A stretch of 64,000 nucleotides of DNA from NCBI GenBank assembly GCA_965230265.1, contig OZ245999.1, positions 1,922,001-1,986,000 on the forward strand, given 5' to 3'. Each line of letters starts with the position of its first letter. Position 1 is the stretch's first letter. Shown here one piece after another: positions 27,013 to 36,412 of the stretch. A program made the translations under genes and the position numbers. The stretch comes from JAJFKX01 sp965230265 (lineage in GTDB: Bacteria > Pseudomonadota > Gammaproteobacteria > Xanthomonadales > Wenzhouxiangellaceae). Below the pieces are notes generated by a model, which ran no database searches, had not been told where the DNA came from, and was given only the letters and a program-made list of their open reading frames with translations.

Positions 27013-29652
27013 ATGATTGATTCACTTCAACAAAACAAAATGCAGCGCGGTTTACAGCGTTGGCTGCGGTTTGTAGTGGGATACCCATGGCTGATTATCG
27101 CCCTGCTGATAGCTGCCAGTGCTGGCTCACTGCATTACACCGCCGGGCATCTGGGCGTCAATACTGATACCGCTGATATGCTCGACGCCAGCCTGCCTTT
27201 TCGACAGACCTTCGATCGCTTTCGGCGCGAGTTTCCAACGCTGGCCAATAATCTGCTGGTAGTGATTGAGGCCCCCACTCCGGAACAGGCACGCCATAGC
27301 GCCGAGCAGGTAAAAACTCGACTGCTGGCTGACCCGCAGCACTTTGCCGCCGTCGACTGGCTGGCCGGCGAGGATTATTTTCAACGCAACGGTTTATTAT
27401 TCCTAACAGAAGATCAACTGACCGAATTAGGCGACCAGCTAAGTACTGCCCAGCCTTTCCTCAACCGCCTTGCCGGCGATATGCAGGCAGCAACCTTGAT
27501 AGAGCTGCTGAATGAAGCCAGCAGCTATGCACAGACACAGCCAGAAGGTCTGGATGGTATTTTATTGGCCATCGATCAAGCTGTGAACAACACGCTGGCA
27601 GAAAGCCCTGCCCCACTCTCATGGGAACGAATATTTTTAAACACCGCCGACAATCAGTCATCGCTGTTTCGCGAAACCCTGGTGGTCGAGCCACGCTTGA
27701 ATTTCACCCAGGTAATGGCTGGACGCGATGTCATGCAGGCAGCCGATAACATCCGTCAGGAACTTGGACTGGGTGTTGAACAATCGGTAAGGATGCGCCT
27801 GACCGGACCGGTAGCACTGGAACATGAAGAATTACTCAGCGCGCTGACCGGCGCCAAACAAGCAGGAATACTGGCGCTGATTCTGGTGGCTGTGGTGATG
27901 CTGTTTGGCTTGCGCTCTGTACGTCTGGTGAGTATCGCACTTATCAGTCTGGCCATGGGTTTCGCTCTCACTCTCGGCTTTGCTGCCTGGGCAGTAGGAC
28001 GTATTAATTTGATTTCAATTGCTTTTACGGTGCTGTATGTCGGCCTGGGGGTGAATTACGGCATCCACTTCATGCTGCGCTATCGCGAGCAATTGACCCA
28101 GCAGGTTGATAAGAGCAGCGCTATCATTTCCAGTGCAAGCCTGTTGGTGGGCGCATTGGCACTAAGTGCAGTTACCACTGCAATTGGTTTTTTTGCGTTT
28201 ATCCCGACCGCCTTCAGCGGAGTGGCGGAGCTGGGCTTAATTGCCGGGGTAGCCATGTTTATTACATTTGGCATCAGCTACACCTTGCTGCCCGCTTTAC
28301 TGGCTGTCATCCCTGCGCCCAAAATCAAGAATGCCGCTAATCGCCTGAAACTTCCTGCTGCGCTTCTTGATGGCCCTCTTTATCACCGTCGCTGGGTGCA
28401 AATTGTTGCACTGCTTTTGGCCCTGGTCAGTCTGGCACTAATCAGCCAGTTAAGATTTGACAGCGATCCTCTCAATCTGCGTGATCCACAATCTGAGTCC
28501 ATTGCCACACTGCGCGAGCTGCTGGAGAGCCAGTCTACCGGGCATCGCAACCTGCAAGTATTGACCAATAATGCTGACGCCGCCAGGCAAATCAGTGAAC
28601 AGCTACGTGACCTGCCGGGTGTGAGCCGGGCTGTTTCGGTGCTGGATCTGGTGCCCAACAACCAGGAAGAAAAACTGCTGCTACTGGAAGATTTACGCTG
28701 GAGCACAGGTCTGGATTTACTCAATGCTCCAAATCAGTTACCTAAACCAGATATTAACCGCCTGAAAAATGCCATGAATCAACTGGCTTTATCTTTGCCG
28801 CAACTGGATACATTCGCTGCCCACCAGTTGAATCAATCGTTAAGCCAATGGCAGGCAGCATTACCTGGGGAGGCCAGCTATCAACAACTCAATAATGATT
28901 TGATCGCACTGCTACCCGCTACGCTGCAGCGCCTGCAAAAAGTGTTAAGTGTGGAGCAAACAGTAAGCCGTGAAGATTTGCCTAAGCATGTCTACGATCG
29001 CTGGGTCAGTGCGGAAGACACTCATATCGTGCAAATCTTCCCTGCTGGTGATAGCAATGATTTCCAACAGGTCAGTGATTTGATCGACCAAGTGCATGCT
29101 GTTGAACCGCAGGTAACCGGTATGCCCGTTTTACAGCTGCGTTCCGGTCAGGCAGTCAGTCAGGCATTGCGTACGGCTTTGTTATTGGCACTATTGGGCA
29201 TTGGTGTGTTGGTGCTGATTATCTTACGCAGCATTGGTGATAGTGCCCGTGTGCTGGTGCCGTTATTGCTGGGTGGTTTGGTGACCGGTGCGGTATTGGT
29301 GTTAATTGGAGTACCACTGAACTTTGCCAATGTTGTTGCTCTGCCCTTATTGCTGGGTGTAGCAGTTGATAACGGTGTGCACCTTGTTTATCGTCATCGC
29401 AGCGGTGATGTACCACTCAGCAATAACCAGCAATACGGTAACGTTTTACGAACCACCACTGCGCGAGGCATTGTATTTGGCGCGCTGACCACCGTACTGA
29501 GTTTTGGTAACCTGATGTTTTCCACCCATACCGGCACCGCCAGCATGGGCCTGTTGCTGGCGCTGGGTTTGAGCCTAATGGTGGTTGCCACCTTATTGGT
29601 ACTACCAGCATTATTACCGTTAATTAAACCATCACAAACCAATGGACAGTAA
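27013..29652 (+). CDS. hpnN: Hopanoid transporter HpnN (RND/MMPL family)
   Basis: This 879-residue RND-type inner-membrane protein has one N-terminal helix, a large periplasmic loop, a block of transmembrane helices (about residues 280-430), a second periplasmic loop, and a second block (about 720-870). The second block carries the conserved Asp segment GVAVDNGVHLVYRH, and the first has the matching GLGVNYGIHFMLRYR with Asn in place of Asp. HpnN localises hopanoids to the outer membrane in other bacteria. Its stop overlaps the hpnA start by 11 nt. Confidence 0.92.
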   Translation: MIDSLQQNKMQRGLQRWLRFVVGYPWLIIALLIAASAGSLHYTAGHLGVNTDTADMLDASLPFRQTFDRFRREFPTLANNLLVVIEAPTPEQARHSAEQVKTRLLADPQHFAAVDWLAGEDYFQRNGLLFLTEDQLTELGDQLSTAQPFLNRLAGDMQAATLIELLNEASSYAQTQPEGLDGILLAIDQAVNNTLAESPAPLSWERIFLNTADNQSSLFRETLVVEPRLNFTQVMAGRDVMQAADNIRQELGLGVEQSVRMRLTGPVALEHEELLSALTGAKQAGILALILVAVVMLFGLRSVRLVSIALISLAMGFALTLGFAAWAVGRINLISIAFTVLYVGLGVNYGIHFMLRYREQLTQQVDKSSAIISSASLLVGALALSAVTTAIGFFAFIPTAFSGVAELGLIAGVAMFITFGISYTLLPALLAVIPAPKIKNAANRLKLPAALLDGPLYHRRWVQIVALLLALVSLALISQLRFDSDPLNLRDPQSESIATLRELLESQSTGHRNLQVLTNNADAARQISEQLRDLPGVSRAVSVLDLVPNNQEEKLLLLEDLRWSTGLDLLNAPNQLPKPDINRLKNAMNQLALSLPQLDTFAAHQLNQSLSQWQAALPGEASYQQLNNDLIALLPATLQRLQKVLSVEQTVSREDLPKHVYDRWVSAEDTHIVQIFPAGDSNDFQQVSDLIDQVHAVEPQVTGMPVLQLRSGQAVSQALRTALLLALLGIGVLVLIILRSIGDSARVLVPLLLGGLVTGAVLVLIGVPLNFANVVALPLLLGVAVDNGVHLVYRHRSGDVPLSNNQQYGNVLRTTTARGIVFGALTTVLSFGNLMFSTHTGTASMGLLLALGLSLMVVATLLVLPALLPLIKPSQTNGQ

Positions 29653-30646
29653 ACCACTCAGCCTGGTCACCGGAGCAACCGGATTTGTTGGCGCTGCCGT
29701 CGCACGGACGCTATTGTCTGCGGGACACCGTGTCCGTGTGCTAAGGCGCGAAAACACCGACCTGCGTAACCTTAAACCGTTAAATGTTGAACACGCCATT
29801 GGCGATTTGACCCATCATCAGTCGTTACGTCAGGCTGTCAATGATTGTGATTATGTGTTCCATGTTGCTGCCGATTATCGTTTGTGGGTACCCAATCCGG
29901 ATTACATGCACGCCGTTAATGTCGAAGGCACAGCGGCATTAATGCAGGCTTGCCTTGATGCTGGGGTAAAACGCGTTGTTTATACCAGCACCGTTGCCGC
30001 CATCGGTTTGCACCGCAACGGCACCCCCAGTGACGAAACCACACCGGTTAAGTCTGACGATTTAATTGGTGCTTATAAACAAACCAAATATGCTGCGCAG
30101 CAACGGGTAAAGACAATGATCGCCGAGCAACAACTGCCAGCAGTGATTGTCCACCCCAGCACACCGATCGGCCCGGGAGATTTAAAGCCTACACCAACCG
30201 GTCGGTTAATCGTTGAAGCAGCGCGTGGCAAGGTCCCGGCGTTTGTCGATACCGGTTTAAATGTAGTACACGTCAATGACGTCGCTACTGGTCATTTACT
30301 GGCATTGGAAAAAGGCAAGATCGGCCGTCAATATATTCTTGGCAGTGAAAACTTGACTCTGCGAGAACTATTGACACGCTTGGCAGGCCTTCTGGAACGC
30401 AAGCCACCTGCTGTGCGTTTACCAGCCAATCTGGTGTTACCGCTGGCTTATATCAGCGAAGCTTGGGCCAAGCTGGTTACACGACGTGAACCTTTAATGA
30501 CAGTATCAGGTGTCAAGCTATCGCGTAAGCCGATGTTTTTTAGCAGCCAGCGAGCCATCGACGAGCTGGGCTACCAGCCACGACCAGCACAAGCGGCTTT
30601 AAGTGATGCATTGGACTGGTATCAGCAACATGGTTACCTTGAGTAA
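29642..30646 (+). CDS. hpnA: Hopanoid-associated sugar epimerase HpnA
   Basis: This 334-residue extended short-chain dehydrogenase has a Rossmann motif TGATGFVGAAVA at the N-terminus, the catalytic YKQTKYAAQ (YxxxK), and VIVHPSTPIGPGDLKPTPTGRLIV. HpnA genes accompany hopanoid clusters and are thought to act on the side-chain sugar, but the exact step is not settled. The ATG lies inside the hpnN 3' end, implying coupling. Confidence 0.9.
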   Translation: MDSKPLSLVTGATGFVGAAVARTLLSAGHRVRVLRRENTDLRNLKPLNVEHAIGDLTHHQSLRQAVNDCDYVFHVAADYRLWVPNPDYMHAVNVEGTAALMQACLDAGVKRVVYTSTVAAIGLHRNGTPSDETTPVKSDDLIGAYKQTKYAAQQRVKTMIAEQQLPAVIVHPSTPIGPGDLKPTPTGRLIVEAARGKVPAFVDTGLNVVHVNDVATGHLLALEKGKIGRQYILGSENLTLRELLTRLAGLLERKPPAVRLPANLVLPLAYISEAWAKLVTRREPLMTVSGVKLSRKPMFFSSQRAIDELGYQPRPAQAALSDALDWYQQHGYLE

Positions 30647-30703
30647 CTCTATTTCATGGAAACGATGCAACACGTGACAATAAATCGTTCAGGGAGCCAA
30701 TAA

Positions 30704-31966
30704 ATGCACCGACAATTACGTCGTCACACCATTAATACGGGCATCCAGGCAGGACGCCTGCTGAATTATTTCGGCCTGAGTGGCCCCAGATTTTCCAGCA
30801 CACGTTTATTGAATACCGCCCAGCAATTGGCTGCGTTTGATCAATGGGGCGAACCGGACCCACACGAACCCCTGGAAATACTTTGTCAAGACCTGGAAGC
30901 GGATGCCGATTTGCATTTGCCTGGCAGAATCGCCACCCGCTTTGACTTACTGCGCCTGTTGAAACATCGCCTTGGCATTGAAAAAATCATTGCCGGTAAT
31001 CCCGCTATCAGTCGGCAACAGATACAAAAACCAATCATCGTGGTTGGTCTGCCGCGTACCGGCACCACCATGCTGCACAGTCTGCTTGCCCGCGATATCC
31101 AGCACCGCGCGCCACTTACCTGGGAAACCATGAACCCCCTACAGGCCACCCATGAAAATCGTTCACAGCATGCCGCAAGCAAACGCAAAGTGGCCACTCA
31201 ACTGGCATGGCTAGATGGCCTGGCGCCCAACTTTCATCGCATCCATGCAGTGGCGGCAGAATTGCCACAGGAGTGCGTGGTCATAACCGCTCACTCGCTG
31301 CACAGCTATCAATTCCAGACCACTCACCTGGTACCCGGCTACCAGCGCTGGCTGCACCAGCAAGACCGGGCGATAGCGTATCGTTATCACCGACGGTTTT
31401 TGCAGCACTTGCAATGGCAAACACCGGCTCGTCGCTGGGTGCTCAAAGCACCAGCACACCTGTTTGGTTTATCTGAATTGCTACAGGTGTACCCAGATGC
31501 CTGTATTATTCAGACCCACCGCGAACCAACAGAGGTGATGTCATCTTTGGCCAGTTTGACCATTAACCTGCGGCGTGCTTTCAGTCACCACCGGTCCGCC
31601 CGCCAAATTGGCCCCGAAGTCACCCAGCGCTGGTCACAGGCCCTGGAGCTGGCGCTACAGGCAAGAGAGCAGCAGCAAGTACCTGCCGGTCGGATTTTTG
31701 ATGTGGACTACCACCAGTTCGTTGCTGCACCGATGGTCATGCTGCGCAAAATCTACAGCCATTTTGAACTTGATCTACCAATGGCTACTGAAGCAAGAAT
31801 GCGCAATTGGCTGGACCAAAACCCCAAGCATCGCCATGGTAAACATCAGCATGTACTCGCCGATTATGGGCTGCATGCCGAACGCATCAATCAACATTTT
31901 GATGCTTATCGGCAACGCTTTTTGGACAATTCATCAGCATCTGCCCGTGCACCCGAAGCCGCCTGA
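30704..31966 (+). CDS. PAPS-dependent sulfotransferase family protein
   Basis: This 420-residue cytosolic protein belongs to the Sulfotransfer_3-like group. The 5'-phosphosulfate-binding P-loop is GLPRTGTTMLH (residues 115-125), and the 3'-phosphate-binding region is THREPTEVMSSLASL. No signal peptide is present. AGGGAG precedes the ATG well. The gene lies between hpnA (57 nt upstream) and the decarboxylase gene (10 nt downstream) on the same strand, so it is very likely part of the transcript. I know of no sulfotransferase in described hopanoid clusters. A lipid or isoprenoid acceptor is inferred from position only. Confidence 0.85.
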   Translation: MHRQLRRHTINTGIQAGRLLNYFGLSGPRFSSTRLLNTAQQLAAFDQWGEPDPHEPLEILCQDLEADADLHLPGRIATRFDLLRLLKHRLGIEKIIAGNPAISRQQIQKPIIVVGLPRTGTTMLHSLLARDIQHRAPLTWETMNPLQATHENRSQHAASKRKVATQLAWLDGLAPNFHRIHAVAAELPQECVVITAHSLHSYQFQTTHLVPGYQRWLHQQDRAIAYRYHRRFLQHLQWQTPARRWVLKAPAHLFGLSELLQVYPDACIIQTHREPTEVMSSLASLTINLRRAFSHHRSARQIGPEVTQRWSQALELALQAREQQQVPAGRIFDVDYHQFVAAPMVMLRKIYSHFELDLPMATEARMRNWLDQNPKHRHGKHQHVLADYGLHAERINQHFDAYRQRFLDNSSASARAPEAA

Positions 31967-31976
31967 GTAATTAAAA

Positions 31977-32987
31977 ATGTCAAACCTGCCCCATAGCGTG
32001 ACCGTCAAAGCGAACGCCAACATTGCCCTGATCAAGTATTGGGGCAAGCGCGACCAGGCGTTGAATTTACCGGCCACCGGTTCACTGTCATTAACCCTGG
32101 ATGCACTGTCCACCAGCACTACCCTAAGTTTTGATTCAGCACTGGCTGGCGATCAGATCCACCTGAATCAACAAACAGCAACCGGTGTTGCTGCACAGCG
32201 TATCAGCCATTTCCTCGACCTGGTGCATTCCTATGTGCAGCCACAGGGTGGAGCACGCCCGGCAGCAATTGTGCGCAGTCACAACAACTTCCCAACAGCA
32301 GCCGGTCTGGCTTCATCAGCGTCTGGTTTTGCCGCGCTGGCACTCGCGGCCAGTACAGCATTGAATGCCGGTCTCGATAAACAACAGCTATCCATGCTGG
32401 CTCGTCGGGGGTCCGGCTCAGCTGCACGTTCTATCTATGGCGGTATTGTGGAAATGGCTCATGGCCAACGCGAAGACGGTTTGGACTGCATCGCGCATCC
32501 ATTGCATGGCCCAGAGTTTTGGGACTTACGAGTACTGATTGCCATCACACATACCGGCGCAAAAAAAATCAGTTCCACCGATGGCATGCAGCAAACCACC
32601 GATACTTCTCCTTTTTACTCAGCCTGGGTAGCCGGTGCAGAAAATGACCTCAGTGATGCCCGCCAGGCCATCCGTGAAAAAGATTTTGATGCACTAGCGG
32701 CTGTCACCGAATTCAGCACGCTAAAAATGCACGCCTCAGCACTGGCCGCACGACCAGGCGTACTGTACTGGAATGCAGCCACAGTAGCGGCCATACATTT
32801 GATTCGTGAGTTACGCAGCGCGGGTATCCCGGTGTGTTTCACCATGGATGCTGGCCCACAAGTTAAAGCACTATGCACTGCAGACTCGGTTGATAAAGTC
32901 AGCGCTGCCTTGCGCCAGATTGCTGGCGTAAAAGATATTATCCATTGCCGCCTGGGCCATGCTGCACGGCTGATCAACGGCGACTGA
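31977..32987 (+). CDS. mvaD: Diphosphomevalonate decarboxylase
   Basis: This 336-residue GHMP-fold enzyme converts diphosphomevalonate to IPP with ATP. The N-terminal ANANIALIKYWGKRD, the phosphate loop PTAAGLASSASGFAALALA, and MDAGPQVK with the catalytic Asp are all diagnostic. It starts 10 nt after the sulfotransferase and overlaps the phosphomevalonate kinase start through TGATG. Confidence 0.96.
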   Translation: MSNLPHSVTVKANANIALIKYWGKRDQALNLPATGSLSLTLDALSTSTTLSFDSALAGDQIHLNQQTATGVAAQRISHFLDLVHSYVQPQGGARPAAIVRSHNNFPTAAGLASSASGFAALALAASTALNAGLDKQQLSMLARRGSGSAARSIYGGIVEMAHGQREDGLDCIAHPLHGPEFWDLRVLIAITHTGAKKISSTDGMQQTTDTSPFYSAWVAGAENDLSDARQAIREKDFDALAAVTEFSTLKMHASALAARPGVLYWNAATVAAIHLIRELRSAGIPVCFTMDAGPQVKALCTADSVDKVSAALRQIAGVKDIIHCRLGHAARLINGD

Positions 32988-34045
32988 TGAACACACTTAC
33001 TGTCAATGTCGCTGCTCCCGGCAAAGCACTGATACTGGGTGAGTACGCAGTGCTGGAGGGTTACCCTGCTGTTGTGCAGGCACTGAACAAATATGCACGG
33101 GTTGAAATAAGGCCTGATAAGCAGTTTACGGTTTCTGCGTTACCTTTGCTGGATCAACCTCTGGCCTTTCAGTTTGATCATCAGCAACGATTTGAATGGC
33201 AAAATGCCAGCAGCCAGCAACATCTGCCATTTGTTGCGCCATTAATGCGGGCATTGGGTGATTGGCACAGCAATCAAAAGCAGTGCTGGTCACTGACATT
33301 GGATACACAACAGTTTTTCACCCCTTCAGGCGATAAAATTGGCTTGGGTTCCAGTGCCGCATTAACCGTTGCACTGGCTGCTGCCTGGTATCAGCAGCAA
33401 CACGCTGGGCAGGTTTTTGATAAAAACCGCTGGTTACCATTATTGGTAGAACTCCATCGCAGCTTACAGGATGGCCGTGGCAGCGGCGCTGATATTGCAG
33501 CCAGCCTGTTCGGCGGTTTGATCGAATACCGTACCGATTTCGCCGACCAACCGATCACCGCCAAGCCGATACAGTGGCCAGCAAACGTGGAATGCATATG
33601 GATATGGCTGGGCCACTCGGCCTCAACTCGGGTGTTTTTACATCGTATGCAGGCATTCAAAACCGAGACACCAAAACAATATGCAACCCACCTGCAGCGA
33701 CTGGGTGAGCTGTCGCAAGCCGGCTGTGATGCCTTTGCCAACGGTTCAACAAGTGATTCTTTGGATATTATAAAAGCGTATGGCCAGGCCATGCAGGCCC
33801 TGGGTGAGGCTGCCGATGCACCGGTATACACCGATGCACATCGACGCCTGGCGCAATTGGCCGAACAGCATAATGTGGCATTTAAGCCTTCTGGTGCAGG
33901 TGGTGGTGACATTGCACTGGCCGCCTCGGCCAATACACAGGCCTTAACTAATTTTGCTCTACAGGTTCAAGCAGCAGGCTATGGTCTGTTAGAATTGACA
34001 CCAGCAGAACAGGGCATTGTTATAGAACCATTGACGGGCAGTTAA
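32987..34045 (+). CDS. Phosphomevalonate kinase
   Basis: This 352-residue GHMP kinase phosphorylates mevalonate 5-phosphate. It has VAAPGKALILGEYAVLEG at the N-terminus, the ATP loop KIGLGSSAALTVALAAAW, GRGSGADIAASLFGG, and FKPSGAGGGDIALA. ATG 32987 shares a base with the mvaD TGA. It belongs to the classic mevalonate route together with the flanking genes, rather than the archaeal variant. Confidence 0.92.
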   Translation: MNTLTVNVAAPGKALILGEYAVLEGYPAVVQALNKYARVEIRPDKQFTVSALPLLDQPLAFQFDHQQRFEWQNASSQQHLPFVAPLMRALGDWHSNQKQCWSLTLDTQQFFTPSGDKIGLGSSAALTVALAAAWYQQQHAGQVFDKNRWLPLLVELHRSLQDGRGSGADIAASLFGGLIEYRTDFADQPITAKPIQWPANVECIWIWLGHSASTRVFLHRMQAFKTETPKQYATHLQRLGELSQAGCDAFANGSTSDSLDIIKAYGQAMQALGEAADAPVYTDAHRRLAQLAEQHNVAFKPSGAGGGDIALAASANTQALTNFALQVQAAGYGLLELTPAEQGIVIEPLTGS

Positions 34046-34126
34046 GCTAAATTGTAGCTTTCACTGCACTCCTGTTCGCGAGCAATAGCCAGATAACGGT
34101 AATGGCCCAATTACGGTAACAGTGTT

Positions 34127-36412
34127 ATGGAACAATCACGAATTCCAAGTTTTTATCGACTAAGCCTGCAGGATCGCGTCCGCGCAGTACATGAGCGCGG
34201 CCTGCTATCGAAGGAAGATTACCGCCTGCTCAGCAGCGGTGAACACATCCTGGATTCGGCCACCGCCGATAAGATGATTGAAAATGTGGTCGGCGTACTG
34301 GGTATGCCGATGGGCGTCGGCCTGAATTTTGTCGTCAACAGCAAACCTTTTGTAGTGCCGATGGCTGTTGAGGAGCCGTCTATTGTTGCCGCCATCAGTT
34401 CTGCTGCCAAGCTGGCTCTGCATACCGGCGGCTTTCAAGTGGAAAGTACTGAACCCATTCTGATTGGTCAGATACAGGTGGTGGACATTACTCACCCCAG
34501 CAAAGCCAAAAGCGTTATCCTGCAGCGCAGCGACGAGATCATTAACCTTGCCAACAGTTTGCACCCGAAAATGGTTGCTCGTGGCGGCGGCGCCAAAGGC
34601 CTTGAAGTACACCTGCATCGCTCGCCCTCCACCGGCGCCAATATGCTGGTTATTCACTTACTGGTCAATACTTGCGATGCGATGGGGGCTAACCTGGTCA
34701 ATACCATGTGTGAAGGCGTGGCATCACTGGTTGAAAGCATTACCGGTGGCAAGGTGTTCCTGCGTATTTTGTCCAACTTGACCGACCGTGCGCTGGTCAA
34801 AGCCAAGGTCGTGTACCCGGTTGAACATCTGGCAGGCAAAGGCTTTGATGGTGAACAGGTCCGCGACGGCATAATCCTGGCCAATGATCTGGCTACAGTT
34901 GACCCTTACCGAGCAGCCACACACAATAAAGGCATCATGAACGGAATCGATGCGGTGGCTTTGGCCACTGGCAACGACTGGCGTGCAATTGAAGCAGCAG
35001 CACATGCCTACGCTGCCCGCAGTGGCCAGTACAGCTCCTTGACACGCTGGTACAAAGACGCTGATGACAACCTGGTTGGTGAACTGGAGATTCCCATGAA
35101 GGTCGGTACTGTGGGTGGTCCACTGCAGTCCAACCAATCGGTCATGATCAATCATCGCATGTTGAAAGTAGATTCAGCCAGAGAACTGGCCGAATTGATG
35201 GGCGCAGTCGGTCTGGCGCAGAACTTTTCAGCATTGCGTGCGCTGGTCACCAGTGGTATCCAACAAGGCCACATGACGCTGCATGCGCGCAGTGTAGCCA
35301 TGGCTGCCGGCGCACCCGCCAACCTGTTCGACACCGTGGTGGACCGTCTGATTGAAAGTGGTGAAATTAAAATCTGGAAGGCACGCGAAATTCTTGAAGA
35401 TGTGCGTCAGCAATCCGGTGATGCCAGCAGCAACTCTGAAGTCATTCCCGAGACCGAAGAGTTGGCAGTGGGCCATGGTAAAGTGATCTTACTGGGCGAA
35501 CATGCCGTGGTTTACGGCAGCCATGCCATGGCAGTCCCGGTGCCACTGGCTATTCAGGCCAAGATCACCGAAAGCCATGAAGGTATCGACATTATGATTC
35601 CCCGCTGGGGCGCTCAGCAGCGCTTGCACCCGAGGGCCGATCAAAGACACTCTTTTGAAAAACCCATTGCCCTGATTCTAGAGCAACTGGAATTGATTCA
35701 TCGGCCAATGAAAATTGAGATTTTCCCCAGCGTACCGCGTGCCGTCGGCCTGGGCAGTTCAGCAGCGGTTGCGGTTGCCATTATTCGTGCGCTGGATAAA
35801 CACTATCAGCTCAACCTGAGTGATGACGAAGTCAATGCCCTGGCTTTCGAGTGTGAGAAAGTGGCGCACGGCAGCCCTTCAGGTGTGGACAACACCATGG
35901 CCACTTATGGTTATCCAATGCTGTTTCGCAAACCGCACGTCAAAGGCAAGGGCAAGCAGCAAAAAACCGTACCTGCTTTGATGGAAAAACTGACACTGGG
36001 CGCACCCTTGCCATTGGTCATCGGTTACAGCGGCGTAGAAAGCCTGACCGCCGCCATGGTGGCACGTGTGGCGGCTGCCCGTCAGAAAAACCCGGCCATT
36101 TACCAGCGCATGTTCAACGGCATTGATGCTTTAACCCTGCAAGGGCGCGATGCCCTGCAGACCGGCGACTGGGCATTATTGGGTGAACTGATGAACGTCT
36201 GTCAGGGTCTGCTTAATGCATTGCAGGTTTCCTGCTGGGAAATCGAGGAAATGATTCAAATCGCCCGTCAGAATGGTGCGCTGGGTGCCAAAGTGACTGG
36301 CGGTGGTGGTGGCGGTGCATTTATTGCGTTGTGCCCGGACAACCAACAAACTGTTATTGAAGCACTGAATGATGCCGGCTATCAGGCCATGGAGGTCACT
36401 GTTAATGGGTAA
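34127..36412 (+). CDS. Fused HMG-CoA reductase (class II) - mevalonate kinase
   Basis: A 761-residue two-enzyme fusion. Residues 1 to about 430 are class II HMG-CoA reductase, with catalytic Glu83, Lys268, Asp284 and His382 matching Pseudomonas mevalonii positions within one residue (HNKGIMNGIDA, TGND, GHMTLHAR). A linker of about 20 residues rich in Ser, Glu and Asp leads to a mevalonate kinase domain (about 447-761). That domain has Lys452 in GHGKVILLGEHAVVYG, the ATP loop AVGLGSSAAVAV, catalytic Asp588 in SPSGVDNT and the Gly-rich AKVTGGGGGGAF. The reading frame is continuous with no sign of a sequencing frameshift. Both active sites look intact, so one polypeptide could turn HMG-CoA into mevalonate 5-phosphate. 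It overlaps idi by 8 nt. Confidence 0.93.
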   Translation: MEQSRIPSFYRLSLQDRVRAVHERGLLSKEDYRLLSSGEHILDSATADKMIENVVGVLGMPMGVGLNFVVNSKPFVVPMAVEEPSIVAAISSAAKLALHTGGFQVESTEPILIGQIQVVDITHPSKAKSVILQRSDEIINLANSLHPKMVARGGGAKGLEVHLHRSPSTGANMLVIHLLVNTCDAMGANLVNTMCEGVASLVESITGGKVFLRILSNLTDRALVKAKVVYPVEHLAGKGFDGEQVRDGIILANDLATVDPYRAATHNKGIMNGIDAVALATGNDWRAIEAAAHAYAARSGQYSSLTRWYKDADDNLVGELEIPMKVGTVGGPLQSNQSVMINHRMLKVDSARELAELMGAVGLAQNFSALRALVTSGIQQGHMTLHARSVAMAAGAPANLFDTVVDRLIESGEIKIWKAREILEDVRQQSGDASSNSEVIPETEELAVGHGKVILLGEHAVVYGSHAMAVPVPLAIQAKITESHEGIDIMIPRWGAQQRLHPRADQRHSFEKPIALILEQLELIHRPMKIEIFPSVPRAVGLGSSAAVAVAIIRALDKHYQLNLSDDEVNALAFECEKVAHGSPSGVDNTMATYGYPMLFRKPHVKGKGKQQKTVPALMEKLTLGAPLPLVIGYSGVESLTAAMVARVAAARQKNPAIYQRMFNGIDALTLQGRDALQTGDWALLGELMNVCQGLLNALQVSCWEIEEMIQIARQNGALGAKVTGGGGGGAFIALCPDNQQTVIEALNDAGYQAMEVTVNG

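Noticed and set aside
34205..35155. Minus-strand frames of 143-150 codons
   Set aside because: They are antisense to the HMG-CoA reductase domain, which has intact catalytic residues.
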